Notes under the pieces: generated by a model | Told to the model about the DNA's origin: nothing | The model's database searches: none | Seen by the model: only the letters and a program-made list of their open reading frames with translations | Assembly: GCF_005844085.1 (NCBI RefSeq) | Contig: NZ_VCDI01000006.1 | Coordinates: forward strand, 124,001 to 188,000 | DNA: 64,000 nt | Direction: 5' to 3' | From: Lichenicoccus roseus | GTDB lineage: Bacteria > Pseudomonadota > Alphaproteobacteria > Acetobacterales > Acetobacteraceae | In this document: positions 40,738-49,048 of the stretch, in pieces | Layout of the letters: every line of letters begins with the position of its first letter | Position numbering within the stretch: the first letter of the stretch is position 1 | Program-made: the position numbers and the translations under genes

Positions 40738-42672
40738 ATGATCCGTTTCGCCTTGCTGCTTGCGACCGCCTCGCTCGCCACACTTCCGGCCAGGGCCCGT
40801 CAGGCGCCGCCAACCCCGTTGCCGATGCCACCCGCCGTGCCGCTGCCACGCGATACGCCGTATCCAGGCACCATCGCCCTCTCCGTCGATGCCACCGATC
40901 TCACCCATCGGATCATGTCGGTGCACGAAACCATCCCGGTCGCCGCGCCCGGCGACCTGATCCTGCATTATCCGGAGTGGATCCCCGGCGCGCATGGCCC
41001 GACCGGGCCGATCGAACTGCTTGCCGGGCTGGTTGCACGCGCGGGCACCGCCACACTCGACTGGCGTCGCGATCCGGTCGACATGTACGCCTTCCATGTC
41101 CCGGTACCGGCCGGCGCCACATCGATCGGCATCGATTTCCAGTTCCTCTCGCCGGCCATCGAGGGGCAGGGCCGCGTGGTGATGACGCCCGCCATGCTGG
41201 ATCTCCAATGGAACACGGTGGCGCTCTATCCCGCCGGCTACTTCACCCGCGACATCCAGGTCGCACCGTCGGTCCGGCTGCCCTCTGGCTGGCAATTCGC
41301 CACAGCACTCGGCGCCAAGGGGCCAGCCGACCCGGATGGCCGGGTGCAATTCGGGGCGGTGCCGTTCTCGACGCTGCTCGACAGCCCACTTTATGCCGGG
41401 CGCTATTTCGAGCGGCTCGATCTGGATCCGGGCGGAAAGGTTGCGGTGCACCTCGACGTCGTTGCCGACAAGCCGTCGGAACTGCGGGTGAGCGCACAGC
41501 AGCTTGCCGGACACCGTGCCATCGTGCAGCAGGCCTACAGGCTCTACGGGTCGCACCATTACGACCATTATGATTTCCTGCTGGCGCTCAGCGACGAGCT
41601 GACCGGCGAGGGATTGGAGCATCACCGTTCGAGCGAGAACGCCACCGACGGCAATTACTTCAGCGAGTGGGACAAGACCGCCGACGGCCGCGACCTGCTG
41701 GCGCACGAATTCACCCACTCCTGGAACGGCAAGTACTTCCGTCCCGCCGACCTGTGGTCGCCGGACTTCAACAGCGTCCCGGAGCGTGACAGCCTGCTCT
41801 GGGTCTATGAGGGCATGACCCAGTACTGGGGCCAGGTGCTGACCGCGCGGGCGGGGCTGTGGACCCGCGAGCAGGCGCTCGATACGCTCGCCTACGAAAG
41901 CGCCATGATGCAAAGCGAGGTCGGGCGCAGCTGGCGCCCGCTCGAGGACACCACGAACAGTCCGATCTTCGTCCGCCGGCGCGACCTGCCGTGGCCCGAC
42001 TGGCAGCGTGGCGAGGACTACTACCTCGAAGGCATGCTGATCTGGCTCGACGCCGACACGCTGATCCGTGCGCGCAGCCACGGCACGAAGTCGCTCGACG
42101 ATGTCGCCCGCAGCCTGTTCTCGAGCAACGACGGCAGCTTCGTGACCAGGACGTATCGATTCGAGGATGTCGTGAAGGCGCTGGACGGGGCGTTGCCCTA
42201 TGACTGGGCCGGCTTCCTGCACGCCAGGCTCGACCGGCGCGGCGGCTCGGCGCCGCTCGACGGCCTCGAGCGTGGCGGCTACCGGCTGGTGATGACCGAC
42301 CAGAAATCGCCGCTGTTCGAGTCCTTCGAGCGCGAGCGGAAGATCCGCGATTTCAGTTTCTCGATCGGCGTGGTGCTGAAGGACGCGAAGGTGGTCGAGG
42401 TGGCCTGGAACAGCCCTGCCTGGAAGGCCGGGCTGACCGAAGGCGACAGCATCGAAGGCATCGCCGGGATGAAATTCCAGGACGCCGACGACCTCGCCGA
42501 CGCCATCACGCAGGCGCAGCATTCCGGGGCGCCGATCCAGCTGCTGGTCACCTCGGGCCGGACCTACCGCACCATCCAGGTCGAGGATCGCACCGGCCTG
42601 CGCTATCCGCACCTGGTGCGGTCGGGCAACGACCATTCCAGCCTGGACGCGATCCTTGCGCCCAAGGGTTGA
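40738..42672 (+). CDS. M61-family metallopeptidase with PDZ domain
   Basis: Glycyl aminopeptidase-type protein of 644 residues. A signal peptide (MIRFALLLATASLATLPARA) indicates export. The zinc motif LLAHEFTHSWNGKYF is at about 320-334 and the third ligand Glu is in WVYEGMTQYWGQVL. A PDZ-like domain near the C-terminus (about 510-600, VEVAWNSPAWKAGLTEGDSI) is usual for M61 enzymes. ATG 40738 follows AGGA. A lower-GC spacer of about 300 bases follows it. Confidence 0.92.
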   Translation: MIRFALLLATASLATLPARARQAPPTPLPMPPAVPLPRDTPYPGTIALSVDATDLTHRIMSVHETIPVAAPGDLILHYPEWIPGAHGPTGPIELLAGLVARAGTATLDWRRDPVDMYAFHVPVPAGATSIGIDFQFLSPAIEGQGRVVMTPAMLDLQWNTVALYPAGYFTRDIQVAPSVRLPSGWQFATALGAKGPADPDGRVQFGAVPFSTLLDSPLYAGRYFERLDLDPGGKVAVHLDVVADKPSELRVSAQQLAGHRAIVQQAYRLYGSHHYDHYDFLLALSDELTGEGLEHHRSSENATDGNYFSEWDKTADGRDLLAHEFTHSWNGKYFRPADLWSPDFNSVPERDSLLWVYEGMTQYWGQVLTARAGLWTREQALDTLAYESAMMQSEVGRSWRPLEDTTNSPIFVRRRDLPWPDWQRGEDYYLEGMLIWLDADTLIRARSHGTKSLDDVARSLFSSNDGSFVTRTYRFEDVVKALDGALPYDWAGFLHARLDRRGGSAPLDGLERGGYRLVMTDQKSPLFESFERERKIRDFSFSIGVVLKDAKVVEVAWNSPAWKAGLTEGDSIEGIAGMKFQDADDLADAITQAQHSGAPIQLLVTSGRTYRTIQVEDRTGLRYPHLVRSGNDHSSLDAILAPKG

Positions 42673-42981
42673 GCTGCAATCCTTGCGTGACTGAGCCTGC
42701 CCTCCCGCGCTAATCCTGCAAATCGTATCAAATTATGGACTTGACCAGGATTACGCGGACAGGGCCATATTTGCTCCCGTCGGGGTCAGGTCAAAACCAC
42801 GAAACCCAAACTTCCAGGTTATTTCGGTTTCAAAAACGATTTTCAAGCTAAATTCATAGAACAGGACTGCAATATTTTCATGCAGTTTCTCATTTTATGG
42901 ACATGCCCGACAGTTATGGATGAACAGGCGCTCACGGCAGCCTTCGTTGCCGGGCCGAAGACTTCAAAATCCGAGGGCATC
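42673..42981. other. Lower-GC intergenic spacer
   Basis: About 310 bases that are clearly richer in A and T than the flanks, especially 42790-42900. A weak promoter is possible: TTGACC (42741-42746) with CATATT (42766-42771), spacer 19. Short frames beginning at 42880 or 42916 lack ribosome sites. I see no repeat, RNA gene or attachment site. Confidence 0.4.
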
Positions 42982-43704
42982 ATGTACGCATTGCTATTTT
43001 CCGAGCCTGCCGTCGACAGGCGCGCTCTGCGCGTCCATGCACGCGAAGAGGTCTTCGGCTCCCCCCTGATCCGGGCCTGCGCTGCGGGCGACCGCGAGGC
43101 GATCCGCGCCCTGCTGGTCGGCTTCTGGCCGTTCGTGCAGGCCTTCGAGCGAGCCATCGACGTGCGCGTCGGCCGGCTGCCGACCCGTCCGCTGGTCCAG
43201 CGCTTCGGCCAGAGCCGCGTGCGCGCCTTCTTCAACGAGGCCCGCGAGGCGGTGCGCGAGATGAAGGAGGAGGAAGGCTCGCACGCCCTGCTCTGGCGTC
43301 GCGCGGCGGACGAGCTCGGCATCGATCTCGACAACTCCCCGATGGTCGAAGGCGTGAAGCAGCTGCTCGCCAACGCCGACAGCGAGGATCCGGTCGAGTT
43401 CTTCTGCTGGCTCGCCGGCACCGAATATATTGCGGAAGAACTGGCGGCCTACCTGTGCCATGCCCCAGCCTTCACCGGCGCTTTCCCGTCCGGTCGCTGG
43501 ATCTGGGGCCTCGCGCATATGGAGGACGACCACGAAGGGCCGTCGCACCTGGAAATCGACGAGGACCTCGCCCGCGCCTATCATCCCGCAACCGATCCGG
43601 ATGTGGCGGGCGCAACGCTGTTTGCACATATTCGCCGCTGCGAGGAATTATTCGGCCTCGCCGCCAACGACGTCTTGGAAAAGCTTCAGCTCCAGGCAGC
43701 CTGA
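42982..43704 (+). CDS. Heme-oxygenase-like fold protein (TenA/PqqC/HDO-type superfamily, putative)
   Basis: A 240-residue all-helical protein. Candidate metal ligands fit heme-oxygenase-like diiron oxidases: Glu in FWPFVQAFERAI, an E-x-x-x-H pair in EMKEEEGSHALLW, Glu in AGTEYIAEELAAYL, and Asp/His in AHMEDDHEGPSHLEID. Exact family is not certain; a PqqC/TenA relative without metal is the alternative. ATG 42982 was chosen because GAGGG lies six bases upstream; in-frame ATGs at 42916 and 42880 have none. It is a single-gene unit with its own strong terminator and a low-GC upstream region. Confidence 0.55.
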   Translation: MYALLFSEPAVDRRALRVHAREEVFGSPLIRACAAGDREAIRALLVGFWPFVQAFERAIDVRVGRLPTRPLVQRFGQSRVRAFFNEAREAVREMKEEEGSHALLWRRAADELGIDLDNSPMVEGVKQLLANADSEDPVEFFCWLAGTEYIAEELAAYLCHAPAFTGAFPSGRWIWGLAHMEDDHEGPSHLEIDEDLARAYHPATDPDVAGATLFAHIRRCEELFGLAANDVLEKLQLQAA

Positions 43705-43748
43705 AACAAAATTAATTCTTCACGGCTACGTGATTGACATTTCCGTGA

Positions 43749-43782
43749 AGCCGGGCCGGATACAACCGTGCCCGGCTTTTTA
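43749..43782 (+). terminator. Intrinsic terminator
   Basis: Perfect eight-base stem AGCCGGGC / GCCCGGCT (43749-43756 and 43770-43777) with a 13-base loop, followed by TTTTTATT. It ends the heme-oxygenase-like gene 44 bases after its stop. Confidence 0.9.
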
Positions 43783-43888
43783 TTACAACCAAACCTAGTG
43801 CGACGCATGCTAGCCTCGCTTCTCGATGCGGCGGCCTGACGAGCCTTCCGGCATAGGCTGCACCCGTTCGCTATCGAGAGAATTCCGG

Positions 43889-46303
43889 ATGAGTCTGCTG
43901 CAGGCGGCACGAAACAGGCTTGTGCAGATCGTCCGGCAGCAGCCCGCTCCCAGCCGATATCACGCCGCGGCATGCGACGAGAGCCTGCGTGCCGCATCGC
44001 GACTGGTGCCATATTGCCTGTTCACCAGTGGCGGCGTCGCCGCGGTGCTGCTGCCCAACCTGGGCATCGGCCTGGAGGGCTTCCGCTACGGTCTGATCGC
44101 GATCATCGAGGCCGTGGCCGGGCTCGCCTGGCTCACCGCGCAGCATGCGCGCCGCCAGTTGCGGGCCGGCATCACCGATCGCCAGCGCAACAACTACACC
44201 CGGCTGCTCACCGGGCTGAGCCTTGCCCTCGGCCTCGCCTGGAGCACGATGCCGTACCGGCTGTTCATTCCGGCCACCGCCGACATGCGGGTCATGATCG
44301 CCTGCACCTGCGCCGGCCTGATCGCTACCAGCCTGGCCCTGACGCCGGTGTTCGCAGCGGTGGAGGCATTCGCCATCCCGCTCATCATCGGCTCGTTCCT
44401 GACCCTGCACCGGACCGGGATCGTGCTGTTCCAGTGGCTCGGCGTGCTGCTCGCGATCTACGCCTTCTTCGTCATATTCGCCGGCAACGCGCTGCGCCTG
44501 CTGTTCGAGCGCTACACCCTGGTCCGGCTGCAGCAGGGCGACCAGCAGGACATGATCCAGCTGCTGCTCGGCGACGTCGACCAGCGCATCAACCGCTGGC
44601 TGTGGGAGACCGACGCCGAAGGCCGGCTGCGCTTCGTCACCCCGGGCCTCGCCGATGCGTTGCAGCGGCCGCAATCCTGGGTCGAGGGCAGGCGCCTGAT
44701 CGAGATCGTGCGGACGCCGCGATACCATCCCGATGGCCTGGACGACGAGACCACCGACGCCAGCAAGCTGGCCCAGTGCATGCGCGACCGGGTTGTGTTC
44801 CGCAGCATCGTGGCCCCGGTCCGGCGCCAGGGGACGCTGCGCTGGTGGTCGCTCACCGGCCGGCCGATCTTCGACAAGAACCAGCACTTCATCGGCTATC
44901 GCGGCGTCGGCGCCGACGTCACCGAGTCGCGCGGCGCCGAGGCCCGCGCGTCCCACCAGGCACGCCACGACCTGCTCACCGGCCTGCCGAACCGCCAGGC
45001 CTTCACCGAAGGCCTGCGTGCGGCGCTGAAGGATCTCGGCCGGCGCAGCGAGGCGTTCGCCCTGATGAGCATCGACCTGGATGGCTTCAAGGCAGTCAAC
45101 GACAGCATGGGACACGCCGCCGGCGACGTGCTGCTGCAGGCGGCGGCCAAGCGCCTCGATGGCTGCATCGGCCCGGGCGCGTTGCTCGCGCGCATCGGTG
45201 GCGACGAGTTCATGCTGCTGCAGCGGAACACCACGGTGACCGCCATGCAGGTTCTGGCCGAGGGCATGCTCAGGCAGTTCGAGCACCCGTTCCTGGTCGA
45301 CGAGCGCGACACCTCGGTCGGGCTCTCCATCGGGGTGTCGATGGCCCCCCTCGCCGGCGATACCGGCGAGGCGCTGCTCGAGGCGGCGGACCTCGCACTC
45401 TATCAGGCCAAGCACGATGGCGGCGGATGCTACCGGTTCTACGATACCGGCCTGAAGCAGATCGCCCAGGAGCAGCGCGCCCTGCTGCGCGACCTGCGCG
45501 AGGCGATCGCCGAGAAGAACATCGTGCTGGCCTACCAGCCGATCGTGGACGCGCAGACCCTCGCCATACGCGGCTTCGAGGCACTGGCACGCTGGCGCCG
45601 CCCGAACGGCGGGTCAGTCTCGCCGGACCGCTTCATCCGCCTGGCCGAGGAGGCCGGACTGATCGAGGAGCTCGGCGACTGGATCCTGGGCCACGCCTGC
45701 GCGGAGGCGGCCACCTGGCCGGAGATGCTGAAGGTCGCGGTGAACATCTCGGTCGGGCAGCTCGGCGGACGCGGCTTCATCCAGCGCGTCGCCGAGACCC
45801 TGCGCCGCACCGGGCTCGCGCCACACCGGCTGGAGGTGGAGATCACCGAAAGCATCTTCATGGATGCCGACACCTCGAGCTTCGGCGTGCTTGAAGGCCT
45901 GCGCGATCTCGGGGTCGGCATCGCGCTGGACGATTTCGGCCGCGGTTTTTCTTCGCTCGGCTTCCTGCGGGGCTTTGCCTTCTCCAAGATCAAGATGGAC
46001 ATGAGCTTCGTGCGCGACATGATCCACGACCGGCGCAGCGCCGCCGTGGTGCATGCGGTGGTGGGGCTTGCCGCCGACCTTGGCGTCGTGGTGACTGCCG
46101 AAGGGGTCGAGACGCTTGAGCAGCTCGACCAGCTACGCCGACAGGGCTGCACCGAGATCCAGGGCTACCTGTTCAGCCGGGCGATGCCGGGCGAACGCAT
46201 CCCCCACCTGCTCGAGGAACTGCGGCGCAGCGGATCGGTCGAGCCGGATGCGCCGGCGGATGACTATGTGTTCGACCTGACCCTCCTGGACGAAACCTCC
46301 TGA
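43889..46303 (+). CDS. Membrane-bound GGDEF-EAL cyclic-di-GMP protein
   Basis: An 804-residue bifunctional-type c-di-GMP enzyme. The N-terminal 200 residues hold about six TM segments; a PAS-like domain (about 225-355, RWWSLTGRPIFDKNQHFIGY) follows. The diguanylate cyclase motif is intact (LARIGGDEFML) and so is the phosphodiesterase domain: FEALARWRRPNG, VNISVGQL, EITESIFMDAD, DDFGRGFSSLGFL, KIKMDMSFV, TAEGVETLEQ and IQGYLFSRAMP. The loop-6 motif has Arg in place of the usual Thr (DDFGRG). Which activity dominates is unknown. ATG 43889. Confidence 0.93.
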   Translation: MSLLQAARNRLVQIVRQQPAPSRYHAAACDESLRAASRLVPYCLFTSGGVAAVLLPNLGIGLEGFRYGLIAIIEAVAGLAWLTAQHARRQLRAGITDRQRNNYTRLLTGLSLALGLAWSTMPYRLFIPATADMRVMIACTCAGLIATSLALTPVFAAVEAFAIPLIIGSFLTLHRTGIVLFQWLGVLLAIYAFFVIFAGNALRLLFERYTLVRLQQGDQQDMIQLLLGDVDQRINRWLWETDAEGRLRFVTPGLADALQRPQSWVEGRRLIEIVRTPRYHPDGLDDETTDASKLAQCMRDRVVFRSIVAPVRRQGTLRWWSLTGRPIFDKNQHFIGYRGVGADVTESRGAEARASHQARHDLLTGLPNRQAFTEGLRAALKDLGRRSEAFALMSIDLDGFKAVNDSMGHAAGDVLLQAAAKRLDGCIGPGALLARIGGDEFMLLQRNTTVTAMQVLAEGMLRQFEHPFLVDERDTSVGLSIGVSMAPLAGDTGEALLEAADLALYQAKHDGGGCYRFYDTGLKQIAQEQRALLRDLREAIAEKNIVLAYQPIVDAQTLAIRGFEALARWRRPNGGSVSPDRFIRLAEEAGLIEELGDWILGHACAEAATWPEMLKVAVNISVGQLGGRGFIQRVAETLRRTGLAPHRLEVEITESIFMDADTSSFGVLEGLRDLGVGIALDDFGRGFSSLGFLRGFAFSKIKMDMSFVRDMIHDRRSAAVVHAVVGLAADLGVVVTAEGVETLEQLDQLRRQGCTEIQGYLFSRAMPGERIPHLLEELRRSGSVEPDAPADDYVFDLTLLDETS

Positions 46304-46355
46304 GGCACACGCAAGCGCGCGTCAGGCTGGAGAACGGATCAAGTAGCGAGGGGGA

Positions 46356-46610
46356 TCAGGCGGTTCCGGCGACCTCGTCGTCGTCTTCCTCGTCGTGCTC
46401 CTCGTACCATTCGAGCATCTCGTCGTGGAAGTCCGGGTCCTCGAGGAGGCGGCGGGCCAGGGCCGTCACCAGAACCACCGAGACCGGCAGCCCGTCCTCG
46501 TCGTCGAGATGCTCGCCTTCCACCCGTACCGACATGCGGCTGCCATCCTGGCCGACGACCAGGGCATATTCGCCATGCAGCAGGGTGATCGTGCTCGCCG
46601 GATCGGCCAT
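46356..46610 (-). CDS. Hypothetical small acidic protein
   Basis: An 84-residue protein. The first half has beta-strand-like sequence (TITLLHGEYALVVGQDGSRM, SVRVEGEHL) and the second is strongly acidic (FHDEMLEWYEEHDEEDDDEV). No family recognised and no signal peptide. It is divergent from the LysR gene, sharing a 92-base spacer, and convergent with the GGDEF-EAL gene. It looks real because the reading frame is clean and starts at ATG 46610. Confidence 0.55.
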   Translation of the reverse strand: MADPASTITLLHGEYALVVGQDGSRMSVRVEGEHLDDEDGLPVSVVLVTALARRLLEDPDFHDEMLEWYEEHDEEDDDEVAGTA

Positions 46611-46702
46611 CGTCTCTCTCCGCTGATGTCGCCCGGTTCTTGTCTAGCACGGTCGCACGGCCGCACGACAGCGTCGGGCAGCGGCCGGAGGCGGACGACA
46701 GG

Positions 46703-47617
46703 ATGACGATCGGCACACCTACCCTGGATCAGCTCCGGGTCTTCGTCAGCGTGGTCGAGGCCGGCAGCTTTGCCCAGGCGGCCCGCTCGCTGCACCGCGC
46801 GACGTCGGTGGTGAGCTATACGATCGCCAACCTGGAGGCGCAGCTCGGCGTCGGGCTGTTTGCCCGTGCCGGCACCCGGCGGCCGATCCTGACCGATGCC
46901 GGCCGTTCGCTGCTGGCCGACGCCCGGCTTGTGCTGGACAGCGTCGACGGACTGCGCGCCAAGGCACGCGGCCTGGAGACCGGTCTGGAAGCCGAGGTCG
47001 GGCTGGCGGTGGACGTCATGCTGCCGACACCCCGCCTGGTCGATGCGCTGAAGGGCTTCCAGGACGCCTTCCCCACCGTCACCCTGCGCCTGCATGTCGA
47101 AGCGCTCGGCGGTGTCGCGCAGATGGTGCTGGATGGCCGCGCCGGCGTCGGCGTCAGTGGCCCGCTCAACCAGGGCATGCATGGCATCGAGAGTACGCCC
47201 GTCGGCGAGATCGAGCTGATCCCGGTTGCCGCTCCGGGCCATCCCCTGGCAGCGCCTCTCCACCTGCCGGCGGCGCCTGTCAAACACCGCGACGCTCGCC
47301 TGCATGTGCAGCTGGTGCTCGCCGACCGCTCCGCGCTGACCGCGGGCCGGGACTTCGGCGTCATCGGCACGCGCACCTGGCGACTGGCCGATCTGGGCTC
47401 CAAGCATGCCCTGCTGCTTGCAGGTATCGGCTGGGGCAACATGCCGCTCACGATGGTGCGGGACGATCTGCGCGCCGGCCGGCTGGTGAGGCTGCAGGTC
47501 CCCGACGCGCCGCCGACCCGCTACCGCTTCAGCGCCATACATCGGGTGGATACGCCCCCCGGGCCAGCGGCAAGCTGGCTGATACAACGACTGTCGGACG
47601 ACGTTTCCGCCGGCTGA
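46703..47617 (+). CDS. LysR-family transcriptional regulator
   Basis: A 304-residue regulator. The N-terminal winged HTH is LDQLRVFVSVVEAGSFAQAA then VVSYTIANLEAQLGVGLFAR; the C-terminal two-lobed effector domain includes EVGLAVDVMLPTPRLVDALK. ATG 46703 has GGAGG about 13 bases upstream. It is followed in the same direction by wrbA, 96 bases away, which it may regulate; LysR genes of this type often flank WrbA-like genes. Confidence 0.9.
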   Translation: MTIGTPTLDQLRVFVSVVEAGSFAQAARSLHRATSVVSYTIANLEAQLGVGLFARAGTRRPILTDAGRSLLADARLVLDSVDGLRAKARGLETGLEAEVGLAVDVMLPTPRLVDALKGFQDAFPTVTLRLHVEALGGVAQMVLDGRAGVGVSGPLNQGMHGIESTPVGEIELIPVAAPGHPLAAPLHLPAAPVKHRDARLHVQLVLADRSALTAGRDFGVIGTRTWRLADLGSKHALLLAGIGWGNMPLTMVRDDLRAGRLVRLQVPDAPPTRYRFSAIHRVDTPPGPAASWLIQRLSDDVSAG

Positions 47618-47713
47618 CATGCCAAGGTCATCGAACAGTCTCGCCAGAACTATTCGACTGGAAACGGCGGGCAAGGTGGCGGACGGTGCGGTCGTCCAAA
47701 CCAGGAGATCACG

Positions 47714-48313
47714 ATGCCCAAGGTTCTCGTGCTGTACTACTCCACCTACGGCCATATCGAGCAGATGGCGGAAGCTGTCGCCGCTGGCGCCCGGGAGGCC
47801 GGTGCCGAGGTCGCCATCCGGCGCGTCCCGGAGACGGTGCCGGAAGAAATCGCCCAGAAGGGTCACTTCAAGCTGCAGCAACCGGCTGCCATCGCAACCG
47901 TCGCGGAGCTTGAGCAGTATGATGCCATCGTCCTTGGCACACCGACCCGTTATGGCCGCATCTCGTCGCAGCTGGCGGCGTTCCTGGACCAGACCGGCGG
48001 CCTGTGGGCGCGCGGTGCACTGAACGGCAAGGTCGGCGCCGCCTTCACCTCGACCGCCTCGCAGCATGGCGGCCAGGAGACGACGCTATTCTCGTTGATC
48101 ACCAACCTGCTGCATCTCGGCATGACGGTGGTTGGCCTGCCCTACAGCTTCCAGGGTCAGCTCAAGCTGGACGAGGTCACCGGTGGCAGCCCCTACGGCG
48201 CGACCACCATCGCAGCCGGCGATGGCTCGCGGCAGCCGACCGAGAACGAACTGGCGGGCGCCCGGTTCCAGGGTCGTCACGTGGCAGAGACTGCTGCCAA
48301 GCTGTTCGGCTGA
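47714..48313 (+). CDS. wrbA: NAD(P)H:quinone oxidoreductase, WrbA type
   Basis: FMN-dependent two-electron quinone reductase of 199 residues. [20 protein letters not shown] is the FMN phosphate loop, [20 protein letters not shown] and [20 protein letters not shown] are family-specific. Starts at ATG 47714 with AGGAGA nine bases upstream. Probably protects against quinone redox cycling; a LysR regulator gene is directly upstream. Confidence 0.95.
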   Translation: MPKVLVLYYSTYGHIEQMAEAVAAGAREAGAEVAIRRVPETVPEEIAQKGHFKLQQPAAIATVAELEQYDAIVLGTPTRYGRISSQLAAFLDQTGGLWARGALNGKVGAAFTSTASQHGGQETTLFSLITNLLHLGMTVVGLPYSFQGQLKLDEVTGGSPYGATTIAAGDGSRQPTENELAGARFQGRHVAETAAKLFG

Positions 48314-48368
48314 GGCTGGTGTCCTGAACAAGCTCTGCTAGGCTGTCGCTTTGCAGCCGGAGAGCTCC

Positions 48369-48539
48369 ATGCGTCGGACCTTGCTTGCCTTGCTGGCCAT
48401 CGGTTTTGCCTGCAGCACCACAGTGCCGAGCCTGGCAGCGGCTCCTTGTCGGAACGACAAGGGAAAGTTCGTCAAGTGCCCCCCGGTTCCGAAGACGTGT
48501 CGGGACGCCAAGGGCAAATTCGCGAAGTGTGCTGTCTAG
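48369..48539 (+). CDS. Small secreted protein with twin C-x(3)-KGKF-x-KC motif
   Basis: A 56-residue protein with a clear signal peptide (MRRTLLALLAIGFACSTTVP, cleavage near SLAAA). The mature part of about 28 residues is basic and carries two near-identical motifs: CRNDKGKFVKC and CRDAKGKFAKC, separated by PPVPKT. ATG 48369 follows GGAGAGCTCC. The four cysteines suggest disulfides in the periplasm. No named family recognised. It converges with the GlsB-like gene across a strong hairpin. Confidence 0.65.
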   Translation: MRRTLLALLAIGFACSTTVPSLAAAPCRNDKGKFVKCPPVPKTCRDAKGKFAKCAV

Positions 48540-48552
48540 GACCACGAACGAT

Positions 48553-48581
48553 CCGGATGCGCGCATGTCGCGCGCATCCGG
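48553..48581. terminator. Perfect hairpin between convergent small genes
   Basis: Twelve-base perfect arms (48553-48564 and 48570-48581) with a five-base loop, between stops at 48539 and 48600. Likely a bidirectional terminator; no T-tract. Confidence 0.6.
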
Positions 48582-48599
48582 TCGAGCGGACCAGTCGGA

Positions 48600-48857
48600 T
48601 CAGATCGTGCGGCGGCCGACGATCGCGTGATACAGGAACAGCACGATGACGGCGCCGACAACGGCAACGATCAGGCTGTAGATGTTGAGGCCAGTGACCC
48701 CGACAGCGCCGAATTCGTTGAAGACGAAGCCACCGACGAGCGCGCCGACGATCCCGAGGACGATGTCGAGCAGCAGGCCCTCGCCGGACTTGTTGACGAG
48801 CTTGCTGGCGATGAAGCCGGCGATGAGGCCGAGGATGACCCAGGCGAGGATGGACAT
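48600..48857 (-). CDS. GlsB/YeaQ/YmgE-family stress membrane protein
   Basis: An 85-residue protein with three predicted TM helices: ILAWVILGLIAGFIASKLVN, LLLDIVLGIVGALVGGFVF and YSLIVAVVGAVIVLFLYHAI. This is the transglycosylase-associated (GlsB/YeaQ/YmgE) family, often induced by general stress; mechanism unknown. ATG 48857. Confidence 0.9.
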   Translation of the reverse strand: MSILAWVILGLIAGFIASKLVNKSGEGLLLDIVLGIVGALVGGFVFNEFGAVGVTGLNIYSLIVAVVGAVIVLFLYHAIVGRRTI

Positions 48858-49048
48858 GACGAAGCTCCAGTGGCGGCGGTTGCGGCCGGCTGTCAGCCTT
48901 CGCCGTGCACAGGGCGGTGCCGGCCTCCAGAGCCCCGTGCGTCATCACGACGCAGTAGTACTATGATGGTTGCATAAGGCTTACGACCGGAGCCCCTTAT
49001 ACCGCCGGAACGTGGTTTCCAGGCAGCAGGCGCCGCCCTGCCGTCGCA

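Noticed and set aside
43734-43763. TTGACA-like promoter within the terminator region
   Set aside because: The -35 is perfect, but the -10 (GGATAC, spacer 18) is weak and lies within the terminator stem; unlikely to drive the GGDEF-EAL gene.
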